From contig CAJQSI010000059.1 of assembly GCA_905612515.1 (NCBI GenBank), positions 1 through 39,124 of the forward strand: DNA of 39,124 nucleotides, given 5' to 3'. Position 1 is the first letter of the stretch. Each line of letters begins with the position of its first letter. The stretch is from an uncultured Opitutales bacterium. Its GTDB lineage: Bacteria > Verrucomicrobiota > Verrucomicrobiia > Opitutales > Seribacteraceae. The notes beneath the pieces are model-generated. The model searched no databases and was not told the origin of the DNA. It saw nothing but the letters and a program-made list of their open reading frames with translations. The translations under genes were made by a program, and so were the position numbers. Shown here piece after piece: positions 1-9,300 of this stretch.

Positions 1-6
1 TTTCAA

Positions 7-1434
7 GTGGAGGTTAACGATAAAAGAGAAGTTCATCCGGGGCGTCTGCTCGGTTGCATTGCCATAGGTGCGGCGATTTGGCTGTCTCCTACGCCCGAGC
101 AACTTGATGCACAGGCATGGCAATGCTTCGCCGTGTTCGCCGCCACGATTGTCGCCTTGCTGATCAAGCCCATGCCTATGGGACCCTCGGTGCTTTGCGG
201 GCTTGTCGTACTGGCGGCGGGAAACGTTCTGGGCGAAACATCGAAAGAATCCCTTGCCGCCGCCCTAAGCGGCTATGGCGACACGACGACTTGGTTGGTG
301 GTGTCGGCCTTTCTACTGGGGAGCGCGATGGTGAGGTCCGGGCTCGGTCGACGCATTGCTTTGGGTCTGGCGGTGCTGCTTGGTCGAACGGTACTCGGGC
401 TCGCATATGCCATAGCGGCAGCCGAGTTCGTACTTGGTACGATGATACCATCGAACACGGCGCGGGGCGGAGGCGTGATGGCCCCGATCGTGAACTCACT
501 CTCGCATGCCCTCGGTTCTCGAGCCGACAACCGACCCCGTCGGGCAGGTGAATATTTATGCCTCTGCGGAGCTCATCTCAACTTGGTGGCAGCCGCCACC
601 TTTCTCACGGGCATGGCCGCGAATCCTCTGATCGCCAAGGAAACGGGAATCGATTTCGATTGGGGCACTTGGTTGCTCGGCAGTATAGTCCCCGCACTCG
701 TATCCTTTCTCGTCCTTCCTCTGTTCCTGTTGAAATTGGCTCCGCCTGAGCTTACGGATGCACAAGGTGCTCGCAGCCAAGCCCGATCCGATCTCGCCGA
801 GATGGGTCCGTGGACGCGTACGGAAAAGACCATGCTCGGCGTATTCGTGCTCATGGTCGGATTGTGGGCGAGCAAGCCGCTGCATGGTCTGCACACGACC
901 ACGGTGGCCCTTGCGGGCGTAGGCATCCTGCTGGTCACCGGAGCGGAAAAGTGGAAGGACATGAAAGGCAATGCCGCGGCTTGGGATGCCCTGATTTGGC
1001 TGGGTGGGCTTATTTCGATGGCGGACGCTCTGCGAAATCTTGGATTCATATCCTGGTTCGCCGAGACAATGAAGGACGAGGTCGTGGGCATGGATCCGCT
1101 CGCCGCTCTCTTGGCTCTTGTCCTTGTCTATTTTTACTCGATGTACGGTTTCTCGATGCTGACGGGACACATAAAGGCGATGGTAGCGGCTTTCTTTCTG
1201 GTTGCTGTAGGAGCAGGAGCTCCGCCCATGCTCACGGTCGCCCTGCTGGCTTATTTTTCGAACCTCTGCGGTTGCCTGACCAATTACTCGACGGGACCCG
1301 TCGTCATTTATTTCGGTCTCGGTTACGTGGAGTCGGCCCGCTGGTTTCGCATCGGCTTTCTCGTATCGCTCCTCCACATCGCCATATGGCTGGGCGTTGG
1401 GCTACCGTGGTGGAAGTTTCTGGGATGGTGGTAG
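7..1434 (+). CDS. DASS/SLC13-family anion (dicarboxylate-type) transporter
   Basis: Inner-membrane secondary transporter of the divalent anion:sodium symporter family, which takes up dicarboxylates, citrate, sulfate or related anions. The product is very hydrophobic, with about 11-12 membrane segments. It carries two SNT/TNYSTG-type signatures: IPSNTARGGGVMAPI near residues 148-162 and a CLTNYSTGPVVIYFG stretch near 424-438. Both match the substrate and sodium-binding hairpins of the family. About 475 residues is the normal family length. The start used is GTG at base 7, but the frame is open to the window edge, so the true start may lie upstream. It converges on the phzF-like gene with 10 bp between stops. 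The substrate cannot be read from sequence. Confidence 0.85.
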   Translation: MEVNDKREVHPGRLLGCIAIGAAIWLSPTPEQLDAQAWQCFAVFAATIVALLIKPMPMGPSVLCGLVVLAAGNVLGETSKESLAAALSGYGDTTTWLVVSAFLLGSAMVRSGLGRRIALGLAVLLGRTVLGLAYAIAAAEFVLGTMIPSNTARGGGVMAPIVNSLSHALGSRADNRPRRAGEYLCLCGAHLNLVAAATFLTGMAANPLIAKETGIDFDWGTWLLGSIVPALVSFLVLPLFLLKLAPPELTDAQGARSQARSDLAEMGPWTRTEKTMLGVFVLMVGLWASKPLHGLHTTTVALAGVGILLVTGAEKWKDMKGNAAAWDALIWLGGLISMADALRNLGFISWFAETMKDEVVGMDPLAALLALVLVYFYSMYGFSMLTGHIKAMVAAFFLVAVGAGAPPMLTVALLAYFSNLCGCLTNYSTGPVVIYFGLGYVESARWFRIGFLVSLLHIAIWLGVGLPWWKFLGWW

Positions 1435-1444
1435 CGCCTGCACC

Positions 1445-2242
1445 CTATCCGATTTCGGCCTCGCCACGCAAATAAGTCACGGCAGTGCCTTCGAGCCACA
1501 CTCGATCTCCCCTGACCTCGCAGACAATCCTTCCTCCACGAACGGAAATTTGGCGAGCCTCCATGCGGTTCTTGCCCAAACGCCTTGACCAATAGGGAGC
1601 GAGAATGCAATGAGAGGAACCAGTGACGGGATCTTCGTCAATACCTGCTGAGGGAGCGAAAAAACGGGAAACGAAATCCACCTTGCGGCTATCCGCGGGA
1701 GCCGTAGCGATAATGCCGCGAAAAGGAAGACGGGCTAAGAGACGGAAGTCGGGCTGAAGCTCCCGAACGATTTCCTCGGCATCAAAAATGCACAGACAAT
1801 CCACGCCCACCCGAATCTCGGAAGGATACCCGCCAAGCCCTTCCAACAGAAGAGGAGAAACGGCGGCCTTACGGGTCGCAACACTAGGAAAGTCCATACC
1901 GAGTCCTGTACCATCCAAGGGAGAAACCTTCAATTCCCCTGATCGAGAAGTAAAGACAAGCTCTTCGGCTGCTTCACCACGTTCCACGTATAAGACGTGA
2001 GCGGCGGCCAAGGTCGCGTGACCGCACAGATCCACCTCCATCTTAGGCGTAAACCACCGGATGGCCCATTTACCGCGCTTGCCGGGCATTACGAAGGCCG
2101 TCTCGGACAGGTTGTTTTCAGCTGCGATACGTTGGAGACGATTCGTGCCCGGCCAAGCATCGAGCAAGCAAACGGCAGCAGGATTCCCGGAAAAAAGGGA
2201 ATCCGCAAACGCATCAACTTGATAGAATGGCACTTTAATCAC
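1445..2242 (-). CDS. PhzF-family isomerase-like protein
   Basis: Member of the PhzF/YddE family, which have a diaminopimelate-epimerase-like double fold and catalyse isomerisations such as the PhzF step in phenazine synthesis; most members have unknown substrates. The N-terminal half has GNPAAVC (19-25), the catalytic-Glu motif NNLSETAF (Glu47) and the CGHATLAAAH motif. The C-terminal half has EDPVTGSSHC, the second conserved active-site loop. The length of 265 residues is normal. There are no phenazine genes around it, so a phenazine role is not supported. It is probably transcribed alone or after the secreted protein gene to its right, with a 116-bp gap between them. Confidence 0.85.
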   Translation of the reverse strand: MIKVPFYQVDAFADSLFSGNPAAVCLLDAWPGTNRLQRIAAENNLSETAFVMPGKRGKWAIRWFTPKMEVDLCGHATLAAAHVLYVERGEAAEELVFTSRSGELKVSPLDGTGLGMDFPSVATRKAAVSPLLLEGLGGYPSEIRVGVDCLCIFDAEEIVRELQPDFRLLARLPFRGIIATAPADSRKVDFVSRFFAPSAGIDEDPVTGSSHCILAPYWSRRLGKNRMEARQISVRGGRIVCEVRGDRVWLEGTAVTYLRGEAEIG

Positions 2243-2358
2243 AAGAAAACAAAAAGGTTCGCTGAAGAACGATCAACGCAATTTTGCGTAAACCCGTGCG
2301 ATTTAAACCGCTGCTTTTACGACCGGAAAGACGGGCTAAAGCCGAATGGGCTTAGATT

Positions 2359-3099
2359 TCATTTGCGACCTTCGACAAAGGGATCCCCAGCCTTGCTTTT
2401 GCGGGACTCGGGAGAATAGAGACGAATATTGCGGACGCGTCCCGTGTCATCGAAACTGCCGAAACCGACTCGCCCCCAGTCGAATGTCTTGTCGATGGCT
2501 CGCATGATGGGCTTCTTCATGTCGTTGACGTAGACCTCTATTTTACCCGAGGCATGTTCGCGAACGAGTCTAACATCATGCCAGTCCCTGGCGCTCCACT
2601 TGTGCCCCTTGGTCGTTTCGTGGGAGATTTTCGTCCGCGGCTTGTCGTCAACAATGAAACAGTTGTGAGCGTGAGCATCCGTCACGCTTGCAATATGGGT
2701 ATAATAGAAGTGGGAGCGATCCTGGAAATTATAGAAAATGCACATGTCACGATGTCCGTACTCCTTGCCCGTTTGCTGAAGCTGAGCCTCTAGCACAAAG
2801 TCCTTCACCTCTACCTCCTTGACCAACCCGATGGTGTAGGGAGATCGCACATTGTACTTGTAGTTGTGCCCTTTGCTCTGGAACTCAATAAAGCTCTTGC
2901 CTCTCACTGCCGGCACTTTCCAATTGGCGGGATTGGTGAACCAGAACCGGCTTTTCTCTTTGGCCTCATTCCCCTCGAAATCTTGAGAGTAGACAAGCTC
3001 GTAACCGGCGGGAACACCTTCAGAAAGTGGCACTTTCTTCTCCGAGAAAAGAACGCCGGGCAGAAGTCCGAGTAAGAGGAGAAAGAGAATAGTTTTCAT
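2359..3099 (-). CDS. Secreted DUF1080/concanavalin-like beta-sandwich protein
   Basis: The first ~19 residues (Met-Lys, then a Leu/Phe-rich core ending near LFSEKK) are a signal peptide, so the protein is exported. The rest is rich in aromatic beta strands (VYSQDFEG, FVLEAQLQQ, WHDVRLVRE, KIEVYVNDMKKP, GRVGFGSFDDTG). This is the pattern of the DUF1080 / LamG-like jelly-roll fold, common in Planctomycetes and Verrucomicrobia and often tied to carbohydrate binding or 3-keto-sugar hydrolysis. I cannot assign a catalytic residue set or a substrate. The gene ends 33 bp before the O-methyltransferase stop region and reads in the same direction, so it may be the first or second gene of a short unit. 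Confidence 0.7.
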   Translation of the reverse strand: MKTILFLLLLGLLPGVLFSEKKVPLSEGVPAGYELVYSQDFEGNEAKEKSRFWFTNPANWKVPAVRGKSFIEFQSKGHNYKYNVRSPYTIGLVKEVEVKDFVLEAQLQQTGKEYGHRDMCIFYNFQDRSHFYYTHIASVTDAHAHNCFIVDDKPRTKISHETTKGHKWSARDWHDVRLVREHASGKIEVYVNDMKKPIMRAIDKTFDWGRVGFGSFDDTGRVRNIRLYSPESRKSKAGDPFVEGRK

Positions 3100-3132
3100 G
3101 GTTGGCGGCGTTTAGTTTTTCGTGGAAAGGAT

Positions 3133-3798
3133 TCAACGTTTACGGCAAAACTGGATGCCGTCGGCGATAGGGAGCAAGACGCACTCGATGCGCGAATCAA
3201 TCGCCAGCTTGGCGTTAAGCTCTCGGATGGCCTTGGCATTCTCATGGTCTGACGCACCCTCGAGAACGCGCCCGCCCCAGAGCATGTTGTCAAACAGAAT
3301 GAGACCGTTCGGACGGATGAGTGGCAAGATGCGCTCGTAGTAGGAGTCGTACTCGGTCTTGTCGGCATCGATGAAGGCGAAGTCAAAGGAGGCGTCGGGA
3401 TCGAGTTTGTCGAGAGTTGCAATTGCAGGGCCAAGGCAAAGTTCAACCTTATCGGCAACACCGGCAAGTTCCCAGTACTTGCGGGCAATGGAAGTCCATT
3501 CATCGTCGATGTCTAGGCAAAGAAGTTTCCCGTCGTGGGGGAGAGCCCGTGCAACGCACAAGGCACTGTACCCCGTAAAGGTACCCACTTCGATTGCCCT
3601 ACGGGCCCCGATTAGCTGGGCGAGAATGTATAAAAACTGCCCCTGCTCCTCGCTAATCTGCATACGGGCGTCTTCGCCGAGGGTCGCCGTCTCCTCACGC
3701 AGGGCAGTAAGAATCGGGTCACTCAGACCGCTTCGATGGGAACGAGCATATTCATAGAGTTCATCGTTGAGCGGAAGGTATTTGAGATAATCGCTCAC
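3133..3798 (-). CDS. Class I SAM-dependent O-methyltransferase (CCoAOMT-like)
   Basis: Cytoplasmic methyltransferase of the catechol/caffeoyl-CoA O-methyltransferase type. The SAM site is clear: EVGTFTGYSALCVARALP (motif I), then LCLDIDDEW (acidic residue binding the ribose), FDFAFIDADKTEYDSYYE (metal-binding Asp region) and LILFDNMLWGGRVLE. The last has the DN metal-ligand pair typical of the Mg-dependent subgroup. Its 221 residues match the bacterial members. The substrate is unknown; bacterial relatives act on catechols or are involved in tRNA hydroxyuridine methylation (TrmR), and that alternative cannot be excluded. It lies 35 bp downstream of the CysJ-like reductase and could be cotranscribed with it. 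Confidence 0.85.
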   Translation of the reverse strand: MSDYLKYLPLNDELYEYARSHRSGLSDPILTALREETATLGEDARMQISEEQGQFLYILAQLIGARRAIEVGTFTGYSALCVARALPHDGKLLCLDIDDEWTSIARKYWELAGVADKVELCLGPAIATLDKLDPDASFDFAFIDADKTEYDSYYERILPLIRPNGLILFDNMLWGGRVLEGASDHENAKAIRELNAKLAIDSRIECVLLPIADGIQFCRKR

Positions 3799-3833
3799 AG
3801 GGGGGGGAAACAGGGACGAGTGGAAGAATGCTC

Positions 3834-4976
3834 TTAATATACGTCTCGCAAATAACGCTTTTCCTTTTGCATAGCTTTTACGTAAGCAGCGGCGCTTTCT
3901 TCATCCATACCGCCTTCCTTGGCGGTGATCTCCTTAAGAGCTTGGTCGACGTCCTTGGCCATCCGATTGGCATCCCCGCACACGTAGAAAAGAGCTCCGT
4001 CTTGCAGCCAGTCCCAAAGCTGTTTGGACTTTTCCAACATCTTGTGCTGAACGTAAACTTTGTCTTGTTGGTCTCGAGACCATGCAAGATCCAAATCGGC
4101 CAAGACACCGTCCTCCTTGTACTTGGTCAATTCGTCGCCATACAGGTAATCGGTTTTCGCGGATCGGTCCCCAAAGAACAGCCAGTTGCGTCCCTTGGCT
4201 CCAGTTGCAACTCGCTCTTCAACAAACGCCCGAAATGGAGCGATGCCCGTCCCGGGTCCTACCATGACAATCGGGACATCAGGGTCTTCAGGTAGTTTGA
4301 AATTTTTATTCGGATGAAAATAGCAAGGAATTTTGCCCTCGATGCGCTCTGCCAAATAAGTCGAGCAAACTCCCTTGCGTGAGCGTCCATTAGATTCGTA
4401 CGTCACCATGGCCACGGTTAAATGAACTTCCTCGGGATGAGCTTTGAGGCTGGAAGCAATGGAATACAGGCGCGGAGGCATAGCACGGAGAAAGCCGATC
4501 AAGTCATTGGCAGAAAGTTCGGCGGCAGGAAAATCCTCCAACAAGTCTACAAGCTCCCGACCCCACAAGTATTCCTGCAATTGTTCCTTGTTCTCAATTA
4601 CTAGCAATCGTTCGAGCTCTGAAGATTTGGCAAAGGCGTTGTACTTCTTCAGTAAAATTTTGGTAATCCCGGTACATGCATAGTCGTAGACCAAGGCTTC
4701 CCGAAGAGACTTTTGCTCCTCATCGGAAACATTGACGATTTCATCTCCCGTAAACCCACTTGCACTCAAAAGCTCCGCCACGACATTCGGACAATTCGAG
4801 GGAATCACCCCAAGTGAATCACCGGGATCATACCCTGCCTCAATGCCTTTCAATGAAATCTCGAAATGACGAGTTTCCTTACCCGACCCCTCTCCACTCA
4901 AGTTTACATTGATGGACAGGGGGGCAAAAAAAGGATTGTCTTTGGTGAAACCACCATGCTCATCGCTAACGCTCAT
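3834..4976 (-). CDS. CysJ-type NADPH:sulfite reductase flavoprotein lacking the flavodoxin domain
   Basis: FAD/NADPH oxidoreductase of the cytochrome P450 reductase / sulfite reductase alpha group. The FAD domain shows YDPGDSLGVIP (49-59), RLYSIASS (169-176, FAD) and GVCSTYLAE (202-210). The NADP domain shows GPGTGIAPFRAF (240-251), then FFGDR, FYVCGDANRMAKDV and a C-terminal aromatic, KRYLRDVY. At 380 residues it starts directly at the FAD module, without the N-terminal FMN/flavodoxin domain of E. coli CysJ; such short forms are common outside the enterics and probably use a ferredoxin- or flavodoxin-like partner. No hemoprotein CysI gene is in the window. An AAAGAG-like ribosome site precedes ATG at 4976. 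Confidence 0.88.
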   Translation of the reverse strand: MSVSDEHGGFTKDNPFFAPLSINVNLSGEGSGKETRHFEISLKGIEAGYDPGDSLGVIPSNCPNVVAELLSASGFTGDEIVNVSDEEQKSLREALVYDYACTGITKILLKKYNAFAKSSELERLLVIENKEQLQEYLWGRELVDLLEDFPAAELSANDLIGFLRAMPPRLYSIASSLKAHPEEVHLTVAMVTYESNGRSRKGVCSTYLAERIEGKIPCYFHPNKNFKLPEDPDVPIVMVGPGTGIAPFRAFVEERVATGAKGRNWLFFGDRSAKTDYLYGDELTKYKEDGVLADLDLAWSRDQQDKVYVQHKMLEKSKQLWDWLQDGALFYVCGDANRMAKDVDQALKEITAKEGGMDEESAAAYVKAMQKEKRYLRDVY

Positions 4977-5103
4977 AGTAACTCTTTTTCAGTTAAAGGA
5001 AACAAACTAGATTTCGGAAAGATAACTTGGTAAAGCTAGACGGCGAGGCGAAAAACAGATGAAAAGAGTTTCCGTTTTCTGAATTAAAGACATCGTAGCC
5101 TTT

Positions 5104-5379
5104 ATGTTATTTCCAAAAGCAGAACTCAGTTCTCAAGAGTGGCTTATTGCCATCGACGCATCATCCTTTGGTCCGGAAGAATGGGAAGAAGCTGCGTCCC
5201 ATCTCCTTGAAAAACTGAATTCGGGAAAACTACAAGCAACATTCCCCGAGATCAGGGAGTATTTGTCCTGCTGCGCTCAAGCCGCAATCGGGAGTTATCC
5301 GCTGCCACCTTTCACAGAACTAGTCACAGAGTTTTACGACCAATACGGATTGGACTCGGCAAAGCCCTTGGGCGACTAA
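5104..5379 (+). CDS. Small acidic hypothetical protein
   Basis: I do not recognise this 91-residue protein. It is soluble, acidic and mostly helical by eye (EEWEEAASHLLEKLNSGKL), with a CC pair near 84% of the helical part (YLSCCAQAA) and no signal peptide or membrane segment. It is transcribed divergently from the CysJ-like gene across 127 bp. Its stop shares bases with the opposing gamma-carbonic anhydrase stop: TAA on the plus strand and TAG on the minus strand overlap in CTAA at 5376-5379. Codon use resembles the neighbours. The shared stop and sensible amino-acid pattern support a real gene; no function is proposed. Confidence 0.6.
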   Translation: MLFPKAELSSQEWLIAIDASSFGPEEWEEAASHLLEKLNSGKLQATFPEIREYLSCCAQAAIGSYPLPPFTELVTEFYDQYGLDSAKPLGD

Positions 5380-5903
5380 CCTACGCGGGCATCATGAGCT
5401 GCCGCGACGGCGACGTACTTTTCCGCCCAAGACTTCAGCGAGGATTGCTCATTGTCGCCAAGTGTTCTCTTCATTTTGGCGGGAACACCGGCAACCAAGC
5501 TACCCGGCGGGACCTGCATACCTTGGGGCACGAGTGAACCGGCAGCCACTATGGAACGAGAACCGATCACTGCTCCGTCAAGAATCGTCGAGTTCATGCC
5601 GATCAGGCACTCATCCTCCACCACGCAGGCGTGAACGACTGCGGCGTGACCGACAGTAACGTAGTCGCCGATGAGGACCGGGAAATCGTCGGCAAGATGA
5701 ATGACGGTCCCATCCTGAACGTTTGTGGCTTCTCCAATTTGTATGAAATTGATGTCTCCACGAAGCACGCATCCGTACCACACACTGCTTCGAGCACCCA
5801 AACGGACATCGCCAATGACTGTAGCTCCGCGGGCAATAAAAACATCCTCCGCCAACTGCGGTTCCTTGGACAGGAAAAGGTCGAGTCGTTCCTGAATGGT
5901 CAT
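5376..5903 (-). CDS. Gamma-carbonic anhydrase family left-handed beta-helix protein
   Basis: Hexapeptide-repeat protein of the gamma-CA/YrdA/PaaY group: trimeric left-handed beta-helix enzymes binding Zn or Fe, some of which hydrate CO2. The repeat pattern runs through GARSSVWYGCVLRGDINFIQIGE and onward, and the three metal His are in VIHLAD and VGHAAVVHAC. The C-terminal helix (SSLKSWAEKYVAVAA) is also typical. I chose ATG at 5903 (MTIQERLDLFL), giving 175 residues, because the upstream GTG at 5951 adds 16 residues that family members lack. The frame does remain open to 5951. True carbonic anhydrase activity is not certain in this family. Confidence 0.85.
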   Translation of the reverse strand: MTIQERLDLFLSKEPQLAEDVFIARGATVIGDVRLGARSSVWYGCVLRGDINFIQIGEATNVQDGTVIHLADDFPVLIGDYVTVGHAAVVHACVVEDECLIGMNSTILDGAVIGSRSIVAAGSLVPQGMQVPPGSLVAGVPAKMKRTLGDNEQSSLKSWAEKYVAVAAAHDARVG

Positions 5904-5996
5904 CTTACAAAAGGAGAATCCGGTTCGGCTTGGATTTGGGACCAGCGCCACAAGTGATGCTGGCGAGTGGCTGGTTTGGGAATTTGAGTTTCGAGT

Positions 5997-6323
5997 TCAT
6001 AGCTCTTCCAAAGTGATCGTCAAAGGCCATGAACTCGGGACTTCAACTCGGACCGACCTATATCCGTTCTTGGAAACGTCAACCCAATGGGTTCCCTGAA
6101 TATTGGATGGTACTCGCGCCTCTCCTCTAGCATCTGTTTTCGCCGGACCGATGTCCATGGAAAGTGACACCGAGTAAATGAGAGCTTCGGGTATGGGGTT
6201 GCCCAGCACATCCATCACAACAACTTTTAGTGAAGCACACCCTACAAGGAAAAGTAAAAAAGCAGGGGCGAGAAGAGGAACGAAATAACGCACTACATTC
6301 CTTTTCTTGTCAAACTGTCGCAA
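5997..6323 (-). CDS. Small lipoprotein with carboxypeptidase-regulatory-like domain
   Basis: The N-terminus is basic (KKRNVVR), followed by a hydrophobic stretch ending in a lipobox, LVGC with Cys29, so the product should be lipidated and anchored on the periplasmic side of a membrane. The mature part (VVVMDVLGNPIPEALIYS, then TDARGEARVPS and a closing KNGYRSVRVEVP) has the strand and glycine pattern of a single CarboxypepD-regulatory/transthyretin-like Ig fold. In other proteins this fold acts as a surface or adhesion module. It sits 26 bp downstream of the nrdA stop and could be read through from that operon, but no functional link is evident. Confidence 0.7.
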   Translation of the reverse strand: MRQFDKKRNVVRYFVPLLAPAFLLFLVGCASLKVVVMDVLGNPIPEALIYSVSLSMDIGPAKTDARGEARVPSNIQGTHWVDVSKNGYRSVRVEVPSSWPLTITLEEL

Positions 6324-6349
6324 ATAATCGACAGTCCATTAAGTGTTAC

Positions 6350-9300
6350 CTACTGACAAGCTTCGCACTCTTCGCCATTGAGCATTGCTTCAATGCTGCA
6401 GGCTTTGGCTTCCGCGTCGGTGGACGACTTCTTTGCCGTAGGTTCATCTGAAACAGTATTGGTTTTGGGGTCATTCTGCTTTAGATCAACAGTCGCCTTC
6501 TCGATGTTGGAAGCACTGAGCGTGCGCAAGTAATAGGTAGTTTTGAGACCGTGTCGCCAAGCAGCACGGTACATGTGTGAGAGAGTCTTCATTTCGGGTG
6601 ACCCCAGAAAGAGATTCACGGACTGGGACTGATCTATCCACTTCTGACGCCGACCTGCTGCTGCAATTACGTATTCGTACGGGACGTCAAACGCAGTCAA
6701 GTACTTCTGCTTAAGATCCTCGGGAACGGCTTCTATATCCTTAACCTCGCCGTCGAAATACTTGAGGTGGTCGCTCATCTCCTTCCCCCATAAGCCTTTA
6801 GCCTTCAGGTCGCGAACGAGATACTGATTGAGAACCATGAAGTCGCCCGACAAGTTGCTCTTGACGAAAAGGTTTTTGTAAGTGGGTTCGATACATGGAG
6901 ATGAGCCCATGATATTGGAAATTGTAGCAGTCGGAGCAATGGCGATAACATTGCTGTTTCGCATACCATTCTTGCTAATCTTTTCTCGAACCGGATCCCA
7001 ATCCATTCTACCACCTTTGGGAACCTCAACATCCTGACCTCGTTCCTTTTCGAGCAAAGATATTGAATCCTGGGGCAATATGCCACGATCCCATTTAGAT
7101 CCCTTGAAACTCGCATAAGAACCTCGTTCAGCTGCGAGATCACTGGAAGCTTCATATGTGTAGTAGGCAATAGCCTCCATGAATTCGTCGTTGAACTCAA
7201 CGGCTTGATCAGATGCAAAAGCTATGCCTTTGGCATATAGAGCGTTTTGTAAACCCATGACTCCCAGACCAATGGGACGGTGACGATTGTTCGAAGTCTT
7301 CGCCGCCTCAGTTGGGTAAAAGTTTACGTCGATCACATTGTCGAGTGCCCTCACGGCGATTCGTATGGTCTCTCGCATCTTTTTGTGATCGAGGGAACCG
7401 TCGGGTTTGAGGTGAGAATCCAGAACAATCGAGCCTAGATTGCACACGGCAGTCTCATCGTGACCGGTATTAAGAGTTATTTCCGTGCAAAGATTCGAAC
7501 TGTGTATGACCCCAACATGATCCTGAGGACTGCGAATGTTACAAGTGTCCTTGAAGGTGATCCATGGATGCCCCGTCTCGAAAAGTACCTTGAGCATTTG
7601 CTTCCAAAGATCGATCGCCGGAATCTGCTCGCTCCAGATGTCACCACTTTCAGCCTTTGCTTCATACTCGATGTACTTTTTCTCAAACTCCCGTCCGTAA
7701 ATCTCGTGGAGATCGGGCACCTCGTTGCTTCGAAACAGGGTCCACTTTTCTCGAGACTCCATCCGCTTCATGAACAGATCGGGAATCCAATTGGCAGTGT
7801 TCATGTCGTGAGTACGACGACGATCATCCCCGGTATTCCGACGAAGTTCGAGAAACTCCAAGATGTCGTTGTGCCATGTTTCAAGATAGGCGCACCCCGA
7901 TCCCTTGCGCTTGCCGCCTTGGTTTACCGCACAGAGTTGATCGTTGTGCAATTTGAGAAAGGGAATGACTCCCTGGCTATCCCCATTCGTGCCTTGAATG
8001 TAGCTGCCTGTACCGCGAACGGCTGTCCAACTGCCACCCAATCCCCCGGCCCACTTTGAAAGAAATGCGTTTTCCGCAATCCCTCGATACATTATAGACT
8101 CAATCGTGTCGTCTACCTTGTAGAGATAGCAGGAAGAGAGCTGCGAATGCAGGGTGCCGGAGTTAAAAAGAGTCGGTGTCGACGAGCAGAAACGACGACT
8201 TTTGTACAAGTTGTATAGATCGATGGCTTTTTGCTCAGCATTTTCTTCCTCGTGAGCAAAAATACCCATGGCCACGCGCATCCAGAAGAACTGAGGACTC
8301 TCCAAGCGACGAGGAGTGGCAGAGGTCTTGTCGACAATTAGGTAACGATCGTAAAGGGTTTGGATGCCAAGATAATCAAAATCCAAGTCGGCAGAAGGAT
8401 CTAAGGCCTTTGCCATTTTTTTCAGATCGTAATTGCAGAGCTTTGGATCCAAGCGTTCTATTTCAACACCTCTCTTAAGGTACTTCTTGAATGCTCGCTG
8501 ATGAAATGTCTTCAGTTGTTCATGGGTGTTGTCCGCCACATTCCAACCCAAGACTTCCTCGTAAACATAGCTCAGGAGGATTCGCGCGGCAAACTTGGCA
8601 AAATCCGCATCTCGCTCGATGAGAACCTTTGAGTTGAGAATAATGGTAGTCTTAAGATCGCCCTCCTCGATTTCCGAGAAAACGGAACGACGAAGTTCTT
8701 CCTCAATCTGGTCGGGAGTCAGACAAAGATTTAGCCCAATGGAAGCAAATTCGATTCGTTTCTTCAGGTCGACGCCATCCCAGAAGAAAGTGCTGCCGTC
8801 GGCCTTTTGGACCACGATCATGGAATCCTGCTTGATCTCGGGAAAAGGATTCCGTGAATCTCTTTCCACCCGGCGACGGGCTCGATAGAGGATATATGCT
8901 TCGGCCACCTTGAAGTGTCCCATCCGCATCAGTTCCTCTTGAACGAGATCCTGAACGTCTTCGATATTGATGTAGTTTTGTCCTGTGGACAAAGCCTTGC
9001 GAGTAACCTCCGCTGAAACCTTAACGGCAGATTCGGAATCAAAACGAAGTGAAAGAAAAGCCTTTCGGACGGCTACTTCAATCTTGCTGAGATTCCACGG
9101 TACGACTTGACCGTTCCGCCGGATAAGGCGGAGCGCGGGTGCGGCGGCACCTGAATCAGTTCCGCCGCTACCCGACTTGCTCCCCCCCGCATTGGAACGA
9201 GAAAAAACGAGGCTTTTGGCCACATCGTAAGCGTCGTTCTCCACGAGTACCTTCTCGATAAGTCGATACAGTTCCTCGTAGGTCACACGATCCGAATCGT

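Noticed and set aside
556-1377. A 273-residue minus-strand frame inside the transporter gene
   Set aside because: It is the antisense of a membrane protein gene, has no domain pattern and is rich in His, Arg, Gln and Ser, as shadow frames are.
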